From positions 374,501 to 438,500 of the forward strand of contig NZ_FJVE01000006.1 of assembly GCF_900078195.1 (NCBI RefSeq): DNA of 64,000 nt, read 5' to 3'. Shown here in pieces: positions 52,757 to 61,792 of the stretch (its first letter is position 1; each line of letters begins with the position of its first letter). A program made the position numbers and the translations under genes. The notes beneath the pieces are model-generated. The model was not told the origin of the DNA, did not search any database, and was given only the letters and a program-made list of their open reading frames with translations. This stretch comes from Clostridium sp. Marseille-P299 (lineage in GTDB: Bacteria; Bacillota; Clostridia; Lachnospirales; Lachnospiraceae).

Positions 52757-54862
52757 TTACAATAATAGTGGAGATAAGTTTCCTTGATAAAGAATACTTA
52801 ATTCATGAAGTGCTCTTGTAGCACCTACATACAATAATTTTGCATTCGCATCGCATAATGGATAACTTTTTTCATCCGGATTCCAAAGTAAGACTGTATC
52901 AAACTCGAGACCTTTTGTAAGTTTAATAGGAAGTACCATAATACCATTTTGAAATACTGCTGTTTCCAAACTACTCTCTTTCACATCCAAATGTTCACTT
53001 AACTTTCTTTGCACTTCTTCTGCTTCTTTTTCATCCTTTGTGATAACAGCAATCGTATCATAACCTTCTTTTAACCAGTCGTTTATGATGTTAACTGTAC
53101 TTAACACTTGCTCTTTTTCATCTGCAACTTTGATTTTAGCAACATCTTTCCCATGGCGAATAATTGGTTCCACTCGATATGTTTCAAAGGTACAGTGTTT
53201 TAATATTGTGCTTGCAAAGTTCGATATTTCAATGGTATTACGATAACTTTTTGCAAGTACTCCAAAATAATCTTTCTCCGCGGAAAAAACATACTTTTTC
53301 ATCGCTTCCCAATCATTCATACCAGAATCGTAATTGATATTTTGTGATACGTCACCCATAATTGTAAATGTGCATCGAGGCATAATTTTCTTTAATACCC
53401 AGAATACCATAACTCCATAATCCTGAGCCTCATCCACTACGATGTGCTTGGCATCCTCTATTTCCTCGGTAAGAACAACTCTCTTTTTAATATACATAAG
53501 CGTAGCCAAATCATACACATCCAGTTGTTTATTTCCTAAACTAGATAATAATTCATCAAATCCGTTGATGAAATCCATATTTTCATGATATCTACATTTC
53601 ATCCATTCTATAAATTCTACATAGATATCAATGATCGGTTTTTTCCACTTCTTAGGACCATAGAAATTGTTATATCTTTTTATAATTTCTCTCTTCTCAT
53701 CCGTATCATATTCATATTCTTTCCCTATAAAATAATTTTTTATTTTAATTAAAGCACGTTCATTTAACATACTAATTTTAGCTTGTGTTGAGAAGATTGC
53801 ATTGTTTTTCATAAATTCATGAAATGCTTCCTCAGAGAAAAGTATTAAATCTTCAAACGTAACTGGCTTTACTGGAATGGTATTTTTCTCAAATTCATTT
53901 AAAAACTCATCCAAGGTATTTGTCCATGTAAGAGAACCTTTTAACTCAGCTAATGCTATATTTCGATTTTCTATATGAGTGCCATTTGTAATTACTTTAT
54001 ATTTCTTTTCTATCGTGGCCTCATCTAGTAATTGTAAATAAAACATTTCTAAAGTCGTCTGATTTACATGGTATACATCCAAATCAGGAAGTACACTTGT
54101 AATATAGTCAAGTAAAATTCGGTTGCTACCAATGATATAAAATTCCGTAGGCTTAAATTTCTCTTCATAATTGTATAAGATATAAGAAATTCTGTGCATC
54201 GCCACTGTGGTCTTACCACTGCCCGCAACCCCTTGAACAATAACACTATGGTATGGGGTCTGTCTTATTATATCATTTTGTTCCTTTTGAATTGTTGCTA
54301 TAATTTCGCCAAGCACAGCCTCTTTATTCTTTGCTAAATATTTTGTTAAAAGCTCATCATTTGCTACAACTTCGGAATCATAATAATCAATCAATTTACT
54401 TTGCTCAATAACGTAAGTACGTTTTAAATCAAGGGTAACGTCCTGTACCTCCCTTTCTGGTACTTGATAAGAACATTCTCCAACCTGACTTTCATAATAT
54501 ATTGTTGAAATTGGTGCTCTCCAATCAACGACTTCAATTTCAGTGTTCGTTCGCATTACTCCATGCTTCCCAATATAGATTGAATTATCTTTACCATCTT
54601 CATGATCCAAATAATCAATGCGACCAAAGTAGGGTTTCATTAAAGCCTTTCGATTTTTGTGTAGTGCAATCTTTACACTCTCATGCATCGTAGTCGTATT
54701 CGAAAGTGCTGTATAAATCTCGGTATCACCATCGTGATAATGATCGTACATCTCTTTAATATCTGCTGCCATGATAGCATCTTGCTCAGCGTATTTATTA
54801 ATGTTATTTTTTATTACTTTAATACATTCCTCTAAATGCTGCTCTTCTTTTTCTCTGCTCAT
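52757..54862 (-). CDS. HelD-like superfamily 1 helicase
   Basis: A 701-residue UvrD/Rep-fold ATPase with an N-terminal helical arm (EEQHLEECIKVIKNNINKYAEQD). Walker A GVAGSGKTTVAMHRISYIL (about residue 215), Walker B/motif II HIVVDEAQDYGVMVFWVL, motif III SQNINYD, motif IV SYRNTIEISNFAS, and late KLTKGLEFDTVLLWNP and LYVGATRALHEL. The arm and length fit HelD, which frees RNA polymerase stuck on DNA; some HelD proteins give rifampicin tolerance. ATG 54862 behind AAAGGAG. Confidence 0.9.
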   Translation of the reverse strand: MSREKEEQHLEECIKVIKNNINKYAEQDAIMAADIKEMYDHYHDGDTEIYTALSNTTTMHESVKIALHKNRKALMKPYFGRIDYLDHEDGKDNSIYIGKHGVMRTNTEIEVVDWRAPISTIYYESQVGECSYQVPEREVQDVTLDLKRTYVIEQSKLIDYYDSEVVANDELLTKYLAKNKEAVLGEIIATIQKEQNDIIRQTPYHSVIVQGVAGSGKTTVAMHRISYILYNYEEKFKPTEFYIIGSNRILLDYITSVLPDLDVYHVNQTTLEMFYLQLLDEATIEKKYKVITNGTHIENRNIALAELKGSLTWTNTLDEFLNEFEKNTIPVKPVTFEDLILFSEEAFHEFMKNNAIFSTQAKISMLNERALIKIKNYFIGKEYEYDTDEKREIIKRYNNFYGPKKWKKPIIDIYVEFIEWMKCRYHENMDFINGFDELLSSLGNKQLDVYDLATLMYIKKRVVLTEEIEDAKHIVVDEAQDYGVMVFWVLKKIMPRCTFTIMGDVSQNINYDSGMNDWEAMKKYVFSAEKDYFGVLAKSYRNTIEISNFASTILKHCTFETYRVEPIIRHGKDVAKIKVADEKEQVLSTVNIINDWLKEGYDTIAVITKDEKEAEEVQRKLSEHLDVKESSLETAVFQNGIMVLPIKLTKGLEFDTVLLWNPDEKSYPLCDANAKLLYVGATRALHELSILYQGNLSPLLL

Positions 54863-55016
54863 TACATTCTCCTTTTTACTCTTATCAAAAAGTTCCTAAC
54901 GCTTTTTACGACACCGCTTTATCGCTTTCCTTTCATAAGAATGATTTTAGCAAAAAATAAAATTAATACTAGACTTTTAATTCTAAATATGTTACACTTT
55001 ATAATGAAGTATGCAC

Positions 55017-55050
55017 AAAAATAGTGTTACCGTTGGTAACACTATTTTTT
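55017..55050. terminator. Perfect bidirectional hairpin, orphan
   Basis: AAAAATAGTGTTACC-GTT-GGTAACACTATTTTT, 15-base stem with A- and T-runs. No gene feeds it from the left; it may end an unseen RNA. Confidence 0.7.
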
Positions 55051-55352
55051 TTGCTTTTTTTCATATCATAAAATCTGAGATTTATTAAATGTGTACTTAT
55101 CTTAATTATGATTATATAAATACTCTTTTAAACAAATTATATTTTTTTATTCCTATATCACCCTATGAACATATTACTAATAATAAAAATTTTCTTTATG
55201 TAATTTCTATAATCCGATCCGCTCTTTCTAGTCCCCATTAATATAGTTGATTTGTAAAGCTTTGGAATAACTATTTTTTCATAAAAAAAATGAACTGTTT
55301 GATTACGGTGCTACCAGTAATAGCACCATGTTCCAGTAATAACATCATCTTA
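55051..55352. other. Intergenic region before the LUD gene's stop
   Basis: About 300 AT-rich bases with no gene. Near the right end, GGTGCTACCAGTAATAGCACC (about 55305-55325) forms a perfect 7-base hairpin without a T-run. Confidence 0.45.
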
Positions 55353-55970
55353 TTAATATCCGTATTCACCTTCTACTATAATTACATGAATTCGTTTTGA
55401 ATCAAATTGCCTTGCTATGACTACAAAATCATTACAGATTCTATCCTTACTCTTACAATCATAGCACTTTCCAGTCTTCACACAAGGAGTAACTTTTCCT
55501 AGTCTCTTTGCATCCATTGGTGCTGCAACCTGCCTCACCCTAAGCATTCCTTCTGTAGAATTCGGAGTAATTTTATTACTACCTACAACAATCACAACTT
55601 TTTTTGGACCATAAATCATTGGTGCTACACGACTTCCATTCCCATCAATATTTATAATTTCACCATTTTCCGTGATTGCATTGGTTCCAGTTATAAAAAC
55701 ATCAGCTGAAAAATTTTTAATATAGATTTCTCTCTTTTCATCACTGGATAATCCACTTTTATGTTTATCATAAAATTCAATATCTCTATTACGTAGGTAA
55801 TTAAAAACTTCCAGTTGTTCTAAAGTAACCGAATCTCCACACCCTACTGTATTATTATCTAGTATCAACTCTTCAAGCTGCTTTATAAGCTCTTCTTTAT
55901 CTTTTACATAATATCCATTCATATTATTTTGCTGTAAATTGCGTAATGTTCTTTCGATTTTCTCTGTCAT
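55353..55970 (-). CDS. LUD-domain protein (LutC/YkgG-related)
   Basis: A 205-residue protein of the LUD (DUF162) family. Motifs: NTVGCGDSVTLEQL, VFITGTNAITENGEIINIDGNGSRVAPMIYGP (the family core) and VVIVVGSNKI. Three or four Cys near the C-terminus (TPCVKTGKCYDCKSKDRICND) could bind metal or an iron-sulfur centre, a trait of the clostridial stand-alone form. LutC belongs to the lactate-oxidation complex, but lutA/lutB are not here, so the role is open. Confidence 0.85.
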   Translation of the reverse strand: MTEKIERTLRNLQQNNMNGYYVKDKEELIKQLEELILDNNTVGCGDSVTLEQLEVFNYLRNRDIEFYDKHKSGLSSDEKREIYIKNFSADVFITGTNAITENGEIINIDGNGSRVAPMIYGPKKVVIVVGSNKITPNSTEGMLRVRQVAAPMDAKRLGKVTPCVKTGKCYDCKSKDRICNDFVVIARQFDSKRIHVIIVEGEYGY

Positions 55971-56019
55971 AATTTCCTTAACTTTCTTATAAACCTCATC
56001 ATTTTTTCTTTTTGTTATT

Positions 56020-56170
56020 TCATAATTCTTTTATAATGCATATGCTTTTATTTTGCAAATGCTTTTGTTTTGTATATTGCTTTTGTTTTGTATATTTCTT
56101 TTATTTTACGTATTACTTTTTATATTGCTTTTTAATTTGATTTGTTTATATTTTCATGTTTATTTTTTTT
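56020..56170. repeat. T-rich low-complexity tract with short repeats
   Basis: Repeated units such as TGCTTTTGTTTTGTATAT between the LUD gene and the GyrI-like gene. Confidence 0.6.
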
Positions 56171-56198
56171 GAGATGCAATTTTATTCTTTCTATACCT

Positions 56199-56675
56199 CT
56201 ATAATTTTTCGATAGGAAAATATAAATAAAAACCATCCTTTATTAAAGGTGAATAAAATTCATGCACAGCGCCAACAAGTTGATAATTATTAGATGGTAA
56301 ATAACTATGTATCATTTCTCCAAATATTTCTCCATAGATCTCTTCCGAACATTTAGTAACAATATATTTATAACTTGGAATCGTCCATTTCACCCAGCCT
56401 ATAGGTGCAACTGAATCATCATATACTTCACATCCCGCTAGATATTTCCCACGTTCTTTCCAAGGAAGAAGCCATTCCTTCGCATCACTCATAGCTCCCC
56501 AAATACCAGTCGGTATTCCGTTTTCATCTTTTTTTGCTAATAAACTAATTTCATGGAAATTCCCATTTGCTTGTTCCCATAAATAAGGGATCCAGTCGCT
56601 TCCTTTTGTAGCATCTCCTTCACCTAGCTTACCAATTACTGAGAACTTTTCTTTACATACTATGTCAGTCGTCAT
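56199..56675 (-). CDS. Stand-alone GyrI-like effector-binding protein
   Basis: A 158-residue GyrI-like (AraC_E_bind) domain with no DNA-binding part: WIPYLWEQANGNFHEISLLAKK, IWGAMSD, YLAGCEVYDDS, PIGWVKWTIPSYKYIV, NYQLVGAVHEFYSP. These proteins bind amphipathic small molecules; some hydrolyse them (a Glu-Tyr pair, e.g. Glu in AVHEFYSP). Related to the C-terminal half of the AraC-type regulator at 11096-11941. Single gene. Confidence 0.8.
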   Translation of the reverse strand: MTTDIVCKEKFSVIGKLGEGDATKGSDWIPYLWEQANGNFHEISLLAKKDENGIPTGIWGAMSDAKEWLLPWKERGKYLAGCEVYDDSVAPIGWVKWTIPSYKYIVTKCSEEIYGEIFGEMIHSYLPSNNYQLVGAVHEFYSPLIKDGFYLYFPIEKL

Positions 56676-56831
56676 TTAAGCACTTCCTTCCCCATATAGA
56701 ACATAATTTATTCATCGTTTAAAGTGATTTTATAATAGTTTTATTATATGCTATTAACTATGACATAGTATGTCATATATTGTTATTAACTTTTATTAAA
56801 AAATTGTAGGTATAAATATTTTTTTCTTTTT

Positions 56832-56872
56832 TAGTTATTAACTAATAGTTGTTAACTAATAGTTATTAACTA
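56832..56872. repeat. Three tandem 14-base palindromes
   Basis: TAGTTATTAACTA repeated three times (one copy with G), each itself palindromic. They overlap the last codons of the GNAT gene (Val-Asn-Asn-Tyr, stop). Confidence 0.7.
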
Positions 56873-57317
56873 TATACTTTTCCATACAGATAGATTCTTT
56901 GATATCCTTATATTGTCCATAATTATCTATCACTTGAAAACCTATACTTTTATATAGCCCGATTGCAGCTTGAAACTTAGCACCTGTCTCTAATATTAGC
57001 TTTAAATACCCCAACTCCTTGGCCTTTTCCTCGAGTTGCTTCATTAGGAGCTTTGATATTCCCTGACCACGATACTCTGGCTTAACATAAACTCGTTTCA
57101 CTTCTGCAATACCATCTTCAAAATATTTAAAGCTAGCACACCCGATTGGTACCTCATCATCATATGCTAAGAATATATCATGTATCTGCATAACAGAATT
57201 AAATTGCTTATAATATTCTCTATTTATCCCACCTGAAGTTTCATTCAAAGAATCATCTAAAAGAGTACATAGTTTTACAAAATCATCATTCGCACTATTT
57301 ACATATGATATCTGCAT
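56856..57317 (-). CDS. GNAT N-acetyltransferase
   Basis: A 153-residue acetyltransferase: AEVKRVYVKPEYRGQGISKLLMKQLEEKA (R-G-Q-G-I-S at about residue 83), LILETGAKFQAAIGLYKSIGF. Core typical of the small-molecule acetyltransferase group. Its end lies in the tandem repeats at 56832-56872, so the last few residues may have been altered by repeat expansion. Substrate unknown. Confidence 0.88.
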   Translation of the reverse strand: MQISYVNSANDDFVKLCTLLDDSLNETSGGINREYYKQFNSVMQIHDIFLAYDDEVPIGCASFKYFEDGIAEVKRVYVKPEYRGQGISKLLMKQLEEKAKELGYLKLILETGAKFQAAIGLYKSIGFQVIDNYGQYKDIKESICMEKYIVNNY

Positions 57318-57427
57318 GCTACCTCCAAAGTATAACTTATCATTATATTGATGCTCTAAGATCTCTTACCCCATTTTTTTCTTGCTGTTCCATACGATGT
57401 ATTTGATTTTTATTGGTTTTCAACAAA

Positions 57428-57964
57428 TTAAATTGCATCCTTTTGCTGTTTTCTAATAGATGAGTAAATAAATTTCACATACTCTTTTACATTAATTTGT
57501 TTATTGTATTTTATCCCCATATATACAAATAAGATTTCAGCAACAGTCAGATAGCAATCTTTTAAATCAAAGATAAATAATCCTGGAATTACTAGAAAAT
57601 CTAAGCTTCCACCCCAGAATATTTTATCAATGATACTACAAAGACAACCTGCCATAGCGAAAATAAAAATTAACCTAGCAGGTAAACTCTCTTTTTTACA
57701 TTTACTTCGATAAAATTGATAACCTGTCATTATAATAAAAATACAAAAGATTATTAAAATATTCACTACAATTGGATTTTCAAAAATAGATATATAATTA
57801 CCAGCCCAAGATTGTTTTCTATTAATCTTTGGATAAAAACCTATTATCCCCTCAATAAAAACTACTTGAATATCGAATAAATATTTCTTTATAAAGATTT
57901 TTACCACTTGATCTATCATTATTAAAATACTTATGGGAAATATAAATTTTTTATAATTCTTCAT
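57428..57964 (-). CDS. Signal peptidase II (LspA) homologue
   Basis: A 178-residue membrane protein with four hydrophobic segments. Landmarks of LspA: DQVVKIFIKKY at the start, then CSIIDKIFWGGSLDFLVIP and FIFDLKDCYLTVAEILF, which carry the two catalytic Asp (in LDF and LKD). The usual Asn residues (in GNLIDR and FNxAD) are changed to Ser and Asp, so it is a diverged paralogue. LspA cuts lipoprotein signal peptides; this copy may be specialised. Start at ATG 57964 behind AAAGGATTT. Confidence 0.75.
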   Translation of the reverse strand: MKNYKKFIFPISILIMIDQVVKIFIKKYLFDIQVVFIEGIIGFYPKINRKQSWAGNYISIFENPIVVNILIIFCIFIIMTGYQFYRSKCKKESLPARLIFIFAMAGCLCSIIDKIFWGGSLDFLVIPGLFIFDLKDCYLTVAEILFVYMGIKYNKQINVKEYVKFIYSSIRKQQKDAI

Positions 57965-58194
57965 AGTCCAAATCCTTTCAAATACCAAAGTACGTAAGTG
58001 AGCATGTTTTGTCTTTACATGAAAGTGTTGTTCTATCGCTTATTCATAAATTTATTTTGTTCATTAAATATTTTGCTACTTTTGAAGTAAATAATTGTTA
58101 ATTTTTTTATATTCTAACCTTTCTAATGACTAAAAACAATAGATAAATGATATATTTATCTATAAAACAAACTTTCATATTTTGGAGGTAGTAA

Positions 58195-58806
58195 GTGAAT
58201 GCACAGGTATTTTGGGATGTTATTAGTAATTATAACCAGCAGACAAAGATAGCTCAAATCATCTTGTTTGTATTTGTAATTCTAGCAATAGTGCTATCTT
58301 ATGCGCAAAAGGTGAAATGGTCTGCTAAGTTCGCATTGGGGATCTCAAATCTATTTCTAGGCATAGTATTTTTTGGGAATTATGGGACGGAGCCCATCCA
58401 AAGATTTTTTGCACTACCGCAATATCTGTTTTGTGGTGTTTTGTTTTTATATGAATGTTATCACAATAAAGATGATGTACTTGAAAAGCCAGACCTTTGG
58501 CAACTCATATTGCTGTTTCTTTACATTTTTTATCCTTTGTTTTCCGTCATGTTGGGGCACAGTTTTCCGCAAATGGTAACACATATCATGCCATGCCCCG
58601 TAGTTAGTTTGAGTATAGCTGTATATTCGGGATACAGGAGAAAAAACAAATTGCTCCTTACCATATTAACTCTTTGGGGGCTAACCGGGATAAAATCCGT
58701 AATATTTAGTGCCTATGAGGATATTATTCTTTTAATCTGCGGTTTATATGGCGTCATATTATTGGTGAACACAAGGAAGAAGTGCAAATATAATAATGCA
58801 CGTTGA
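58195..58806 (+). CDS. DUF6064-like membrane protein
   Basis: A 203-residue protein with about six membrane segments, charged ends and Tyr/Pro-rich loops (FGNYGTEPIQRFFALPQYLF; HSFPQMVTHIMPCPVVSL). The pattern fits the DUF6064 family, whose function is unknown. Start is GTG 58195 with GGAGG six bases upstream. Base composition is richer in G and C than the neighbourhood, hinting at recent arrival. Confidence 0.75.
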   Translation: MNAQVFWDVISNYNQQTKIAQIILFVFVILAIVLSYAQKVKWSAKFALGISNLFLGIVFFGNYGTEPIQRFFALPQYLFCGVLFLYECYHNKDDVLEKPDLWQLILLFLYIFYPLFSVMLGHSFPQMVTHIMPCPVVSLSIAVYSGYRRKNKLLLTILTLWGLTGIKSVIFSAYEDIILLICGLYGVILLVNTRKKCKYNNAR

Positions 58807-58967
58807 GAGCCTTGTGAAGAGTGTCAAGGCACAGGGTATCATTTCTCCGCTTTTCATCCATTTTGTTGAAAATGCCAAGGGTTAATAAAATCATATCGGG
58901 ATACCAGTTCACCGTAAACGGATAGTTATTGCAAAAAATATATATTACAACAGATAGTAAAAGGAAA

Positions 58968-58999
58968 ACGGTGTAATCCCTTTTACGGGGTTACACCGT
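58968..58999 (+). terminator. Terminator-like hairpin after the DUF6064-like gene
   Basis: ACGGTGTAATCCC / GGGGTTACACCGT around TTTTAC; a second hairpin GGCACGGC-AAAC-GCCGTGCC follows at 59026-59045. Both are GC-rich for this genome. Confidence 0.6.
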
Positions 59000-59078
59000 C
59001 TCCTACATAAAAAACTTCCTTATCTGGCACGGCAAACGCCGTGCCCTCTTAATATTTAATTATAAATTGCCACTGCCA

Positions 59079-59726
59079 TTAACTCTTAAATGGTATTAAA
59101 AATTCAATAATTCCACTGGAATAAGGCGCAATATCATATTGTTGAAAGTAAACTACAATTCCAGCTGGAGTAAGATAAAAATTATCTTCATTCCAAGTGT
59201 TATGTACATCTTGTTGATAAGTATCAAAATATTTTCCCTTGGATTCTGGATTTTTTAATTGATTGGTAATCTCATCAATAATAAAGGTAAGAATATCATT
59301 TTTATAATTTTCATTCATAGGGAAATACTCGCTTATATGCATTGTTTTTCCCGTACTTAAATTCCAAGTATCCGAATGACGAATCGTATTTCCATGAGCC
59401 CCACCAGTATATATGTATTTATCAAAATATAAACTTATGAATTGGCAGGATAGGTAAGTTGTTTTGTAATCGACTATTGCCTCATATGGGTGAAATGGAT
59501 AATCATTTTTTTTCAACTCATGATATTGATCAACTGCTTCTGTAAATAAAGTATCTCTACAATATTGTTCAAAAATTTCAGCATTTTCTTTATAAAAAGC
59601 ATTTAGCGTACTTAAATTTCTTTGACATTTATTAGAGAAAAACTGTGGATAATTAATTTTATAAGTCAATACGATTTCATCATCATAATAGATTTTATCA
59701 GAAAGTACTGCATTTACTACTTGCAT
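59079..59726 (-). CDS. DUF4163/DUF3298-domain protein
   Basis: A 215-residue protein with the RsiV-type PdaC/DUF4163 pattern (DDEIVLTYKINYPQFF) and DUF3298 (DYKTTYLSCQFISLYFDKYIYTGGAHGNTIRHSDTWNLSTGKTMHISEYF; ending YFQQYDIAPYSSGIIEFLIPF). In RsiV this fold binds lysozyme outside the membrane, but here no membrane helix or signal peptide is seen, so the protein may be cytoplasmic or lack its N-terminus. Function unknown. Confidence 0.8.
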   Translation of the reverse strand: MQVVNAVLSDKIYYDDEIVLTYKINYPQFFSNKCQRNLSTLNAFYKENAEIFEQYCRDTLFTEAVDQYHELKKNDYPFHPYEAIVDYKTTYLSCQFISLYFDKYIYTGGAHGNTIRHSDTWNLSTGKTMHISEYFPMNENYKNDILTFIIDEITNQLKNPESKGKYFDTYQQDVHNTWNEDNFYLTPAGIVVYFQQYDIAPYSSGIIEFLIPFKS

Positions 59727-59826
59727 TATTCATCCTCCATTTCTTCTTTAAATTCTCTTAAAGAAAAATAAAAAAATACTCTTATTACTAAGATATGCGA
59801 AAGATGAAAAGACATTACAAAAAATA

Positions 59827-61744
59827 ATCGAGTAGGAGGAAATTCATTAATTGAATTTCCGTCCTCTCACACCACCGTACGTACCGTTCGGTATACGGCG
59901 GTTCAATAAGATTACCTTATTTGCGAATATCTTTCACTAAGTGTTATAAAACCTTGTTCTCTAAGATATTTATTGGTAAGAGTTGAATTTAAGATTGGGC
60001 TATTGGAGATTCTCCAGTAGCCTTTCCTTGTATTCGCATGTTCCCATGCTTTCCAATTCTCTACCCCTAGTTTAACTAAGTTATCATGTTTCGTTTTAAT
60101 CTTTTTCCACTGTTTCCAGTAACAAAGACGTAAACGTCTTCTTAGCCACTCATCAAGTTCTCGTAAGGTACCTTTCATATCTGCTAGTTTGAAGTAACTT
60201 ATCCAGCCAACAATTAATTGTTTTAGTTTAATAGCTCTGAGTTCCATACTCATTGCATTACTTCTTCCAGTGATACTCTTAAGTTTTCCTTTTAACTTCT
60301 TAACAGAAACTTGATGTACTCTTATTCCCATTTCACCTTTCTTATTGTAAAAGGTATATCCTAAATATTTTAGTTTCCATGGTCGGTCTACCTTACTTTT
60401 CTCTTTGTTAACTTTAAGCTTCAAGTCCTTTTCTATAAACTCCGTGATACTTTTCATAACTCGCTCTGCTGATTTCTTTGATTTCACGTATACATTGCAA
60501 TCATCTGCATAACGGCAGAACTTAAGTCCTCTTCGTTCTAATTCCATATCTAGTTCATGCAACATGATATTACTTAATAGTGGAGATAAGTTCCCACCTT
60601 GAGGCACTCCTTCTACAGTAGCACTTACTAATCCCTTTTCCATCACTCCTGCATTTAGATACTTCCTTATCAGTCCGATTACTCGTATATCCTTGACTTC
60701 TTTATAAATCAGCCCAATTAACCTATCGTGGTTGACAGTATCAAAGTACTTTTCTAAATCTATATCTACCGCCCATTTATAGCCTTCATCCATGTATTCT
60801 TTACATTTTAGAATTGCTTGATGCGCGTTTCGATTTGGTCTAAATCCATAACTATTCTCTGAAAATTTCTTCTCAAAGATTGGCGTTAGTACTTGTGATA
60901 CTGCCTGTTGTATCACTCGGTCTACTACAGTTGGTATCCCTAATGGTCTTGTTTTCCCGTTATCCTTTGGTATCTCTACCCTTCTTACGGGATTCGGTTT
61001 ATAACTTCCATCTGCTATGGATTGCTTAAGCTCTTCGCCATGACTTCTTAGATATGGTAGAAGTTCATCTACTCCCATCTTGTCGATTCCATGACTTCCT
61101 TTATTCTTCTTTACACGTTTAAAGGCTTCATTTAGATTTTCATTACTAATGATTTTCTCTAGCAATCCATAGTGATATTCTCTTCGGGCGTTCTGTCTGT
61201 TATCCGACGTCATAGAAATGCTCGGCGCCTTTGCATAGCTTTCGAGTTCCACTCTATCCTTTTGCAAATGACCTGATTCTGTATTCAGTTGTCTGCTGTC
61301 ATCACATTTCTTTGTTTCTTTCAAACTTTCAAAACCTCCTATTGTTCAGTCCTTCCCATAGGTCGTCGACTACCTCCGGTACTATGACCTCTGCTGACTT
61401 CTTAGTGTTCAGCCATACATCACTGCATGGGTTGTCATTTCAGAGTTCACTTCCATGACGTATCACTAAGACCTCCCCAGGTAAGAACGCAATCTTCCTC
61501 TCCATCTATCTGCCACATTTACATTAATTAATTTCGAGTAGTTATTGGACTTCGATTTGTATAGCAATCTTATCCTTAATTAATGCCTTGTATGTGATTT
61601 CTGTTCGTCAGACCAGAGATTTGCCCACGGACTTCCTTCAGATTCGCCCTCACGAACGACACCCTTGTCTTAGGCTATACACTTGCCACTACTAGGCTGT
61701 GTTAGGGACTTTAACCCATTAGATTGCGCCCATGCTGGGCACAC
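59827..61744 (-). mobile_element. Group IIC intron with encoded maturase
   Basis: 1918 bases. The 5' end reads GTGTGCCCAGCATGGGCGCA (61744 leftward), the bacterial GUGYG start with domain I. The 3' end has domain V and VI (GAACCGCC...ACGGTACGTACGG, then CCTCCTACTCGAT), ending at 59827. It sits nine bases past the T-run of the leuA terminator, the typical class C target. The maturase lies in domain IV. Boundaries are to within a few bases. Confidence 0.88.
59912..61324 (-). CDS. ltrA: Group II intron reverse transcriptase/maturase
   Basis: A 470-residue RT. Domains: RT0-RT7 with GIDKMGVDELLPYL, RPLGIPTVVDRVIQQAVSQVL, SYGFRPNRNAHQAI, catalytic YADD in FCRYADDCNVYVKS (about residue 275), KLKYLGYTF; then the maturase X domain (LRRRLRLCYWKQWKKIKTKHDNLVKLG, NTRKGYWRISNSPIL). 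No endonuclease domain, as usual for class C. Close in pattern to the Geobacillus GsI-IIC enzyme. Starts at TTG 61324 behind AGGAGG. No stops or shifts, so probably active. Confidence 0.94.
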   Translation of the reverse strand: MKETKKCDDSRQLNTESGHLQKDRVELESYAKAPSISMTSDNRQNARREYHYGLLEKIISNENLNEAFKRVKKNKGSHGIDKMGVDELLPYLRSHGEELKQSIADGSYKPNPVRRVEIPKDNGKTRPLGIPTVVDRVIQQAVSQVLTPIFEKKFSENSYGFRPNRNAHQAILKCKEYMDEGYKWAVDIDLEKYFDTVNHDRLIGLIYKEVKDIRVIGLIRKYLNAGVMEKGLVSATVEGVPQGGNLSPLLSNIMLHELDMELERRGLKFCRYADDCNVYVKSKKSAERVMKSITEFIEKDLKLKVNKEKSKVDRPWKLKYLGYTFYNKKGEMGIRVHQVSVKKLKGKLKSITGRSNAMSMELRAIKLKQLIVGWISYFKLADMKGTLRELDEWLRRRLRLCYWKQWKKIKTKHDNLVKLGVENWKAWEHANTRKGYWRISNSPILNSTLTNKYLREQGFITLSERYSQIR

Positions 61745-61753
61745 TATAAACAA

Positions 61754-61785
61754 GAAAAAGTGGGCTATTAACATCCCACTTTTTC
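61754..61785 (-). terminator. Terminator of leuA and landing site of the intron
   Basis: Perfect 11-base stem GAAAAAGTGGG / CCCACTTTTTC, loop of 10, followed leftward by TTGTTTATA, where the intron begins. Confidence 0.9.
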
Positions 61786-61792
61786 ATATTTA

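Noticed and set aside
58968..59045. Two GC-rich hairpins as an IS end or RNA gene
   Set aside because: They fit a terminator pair for the preceding GC-richer gene; no repeats or transposase nearby.
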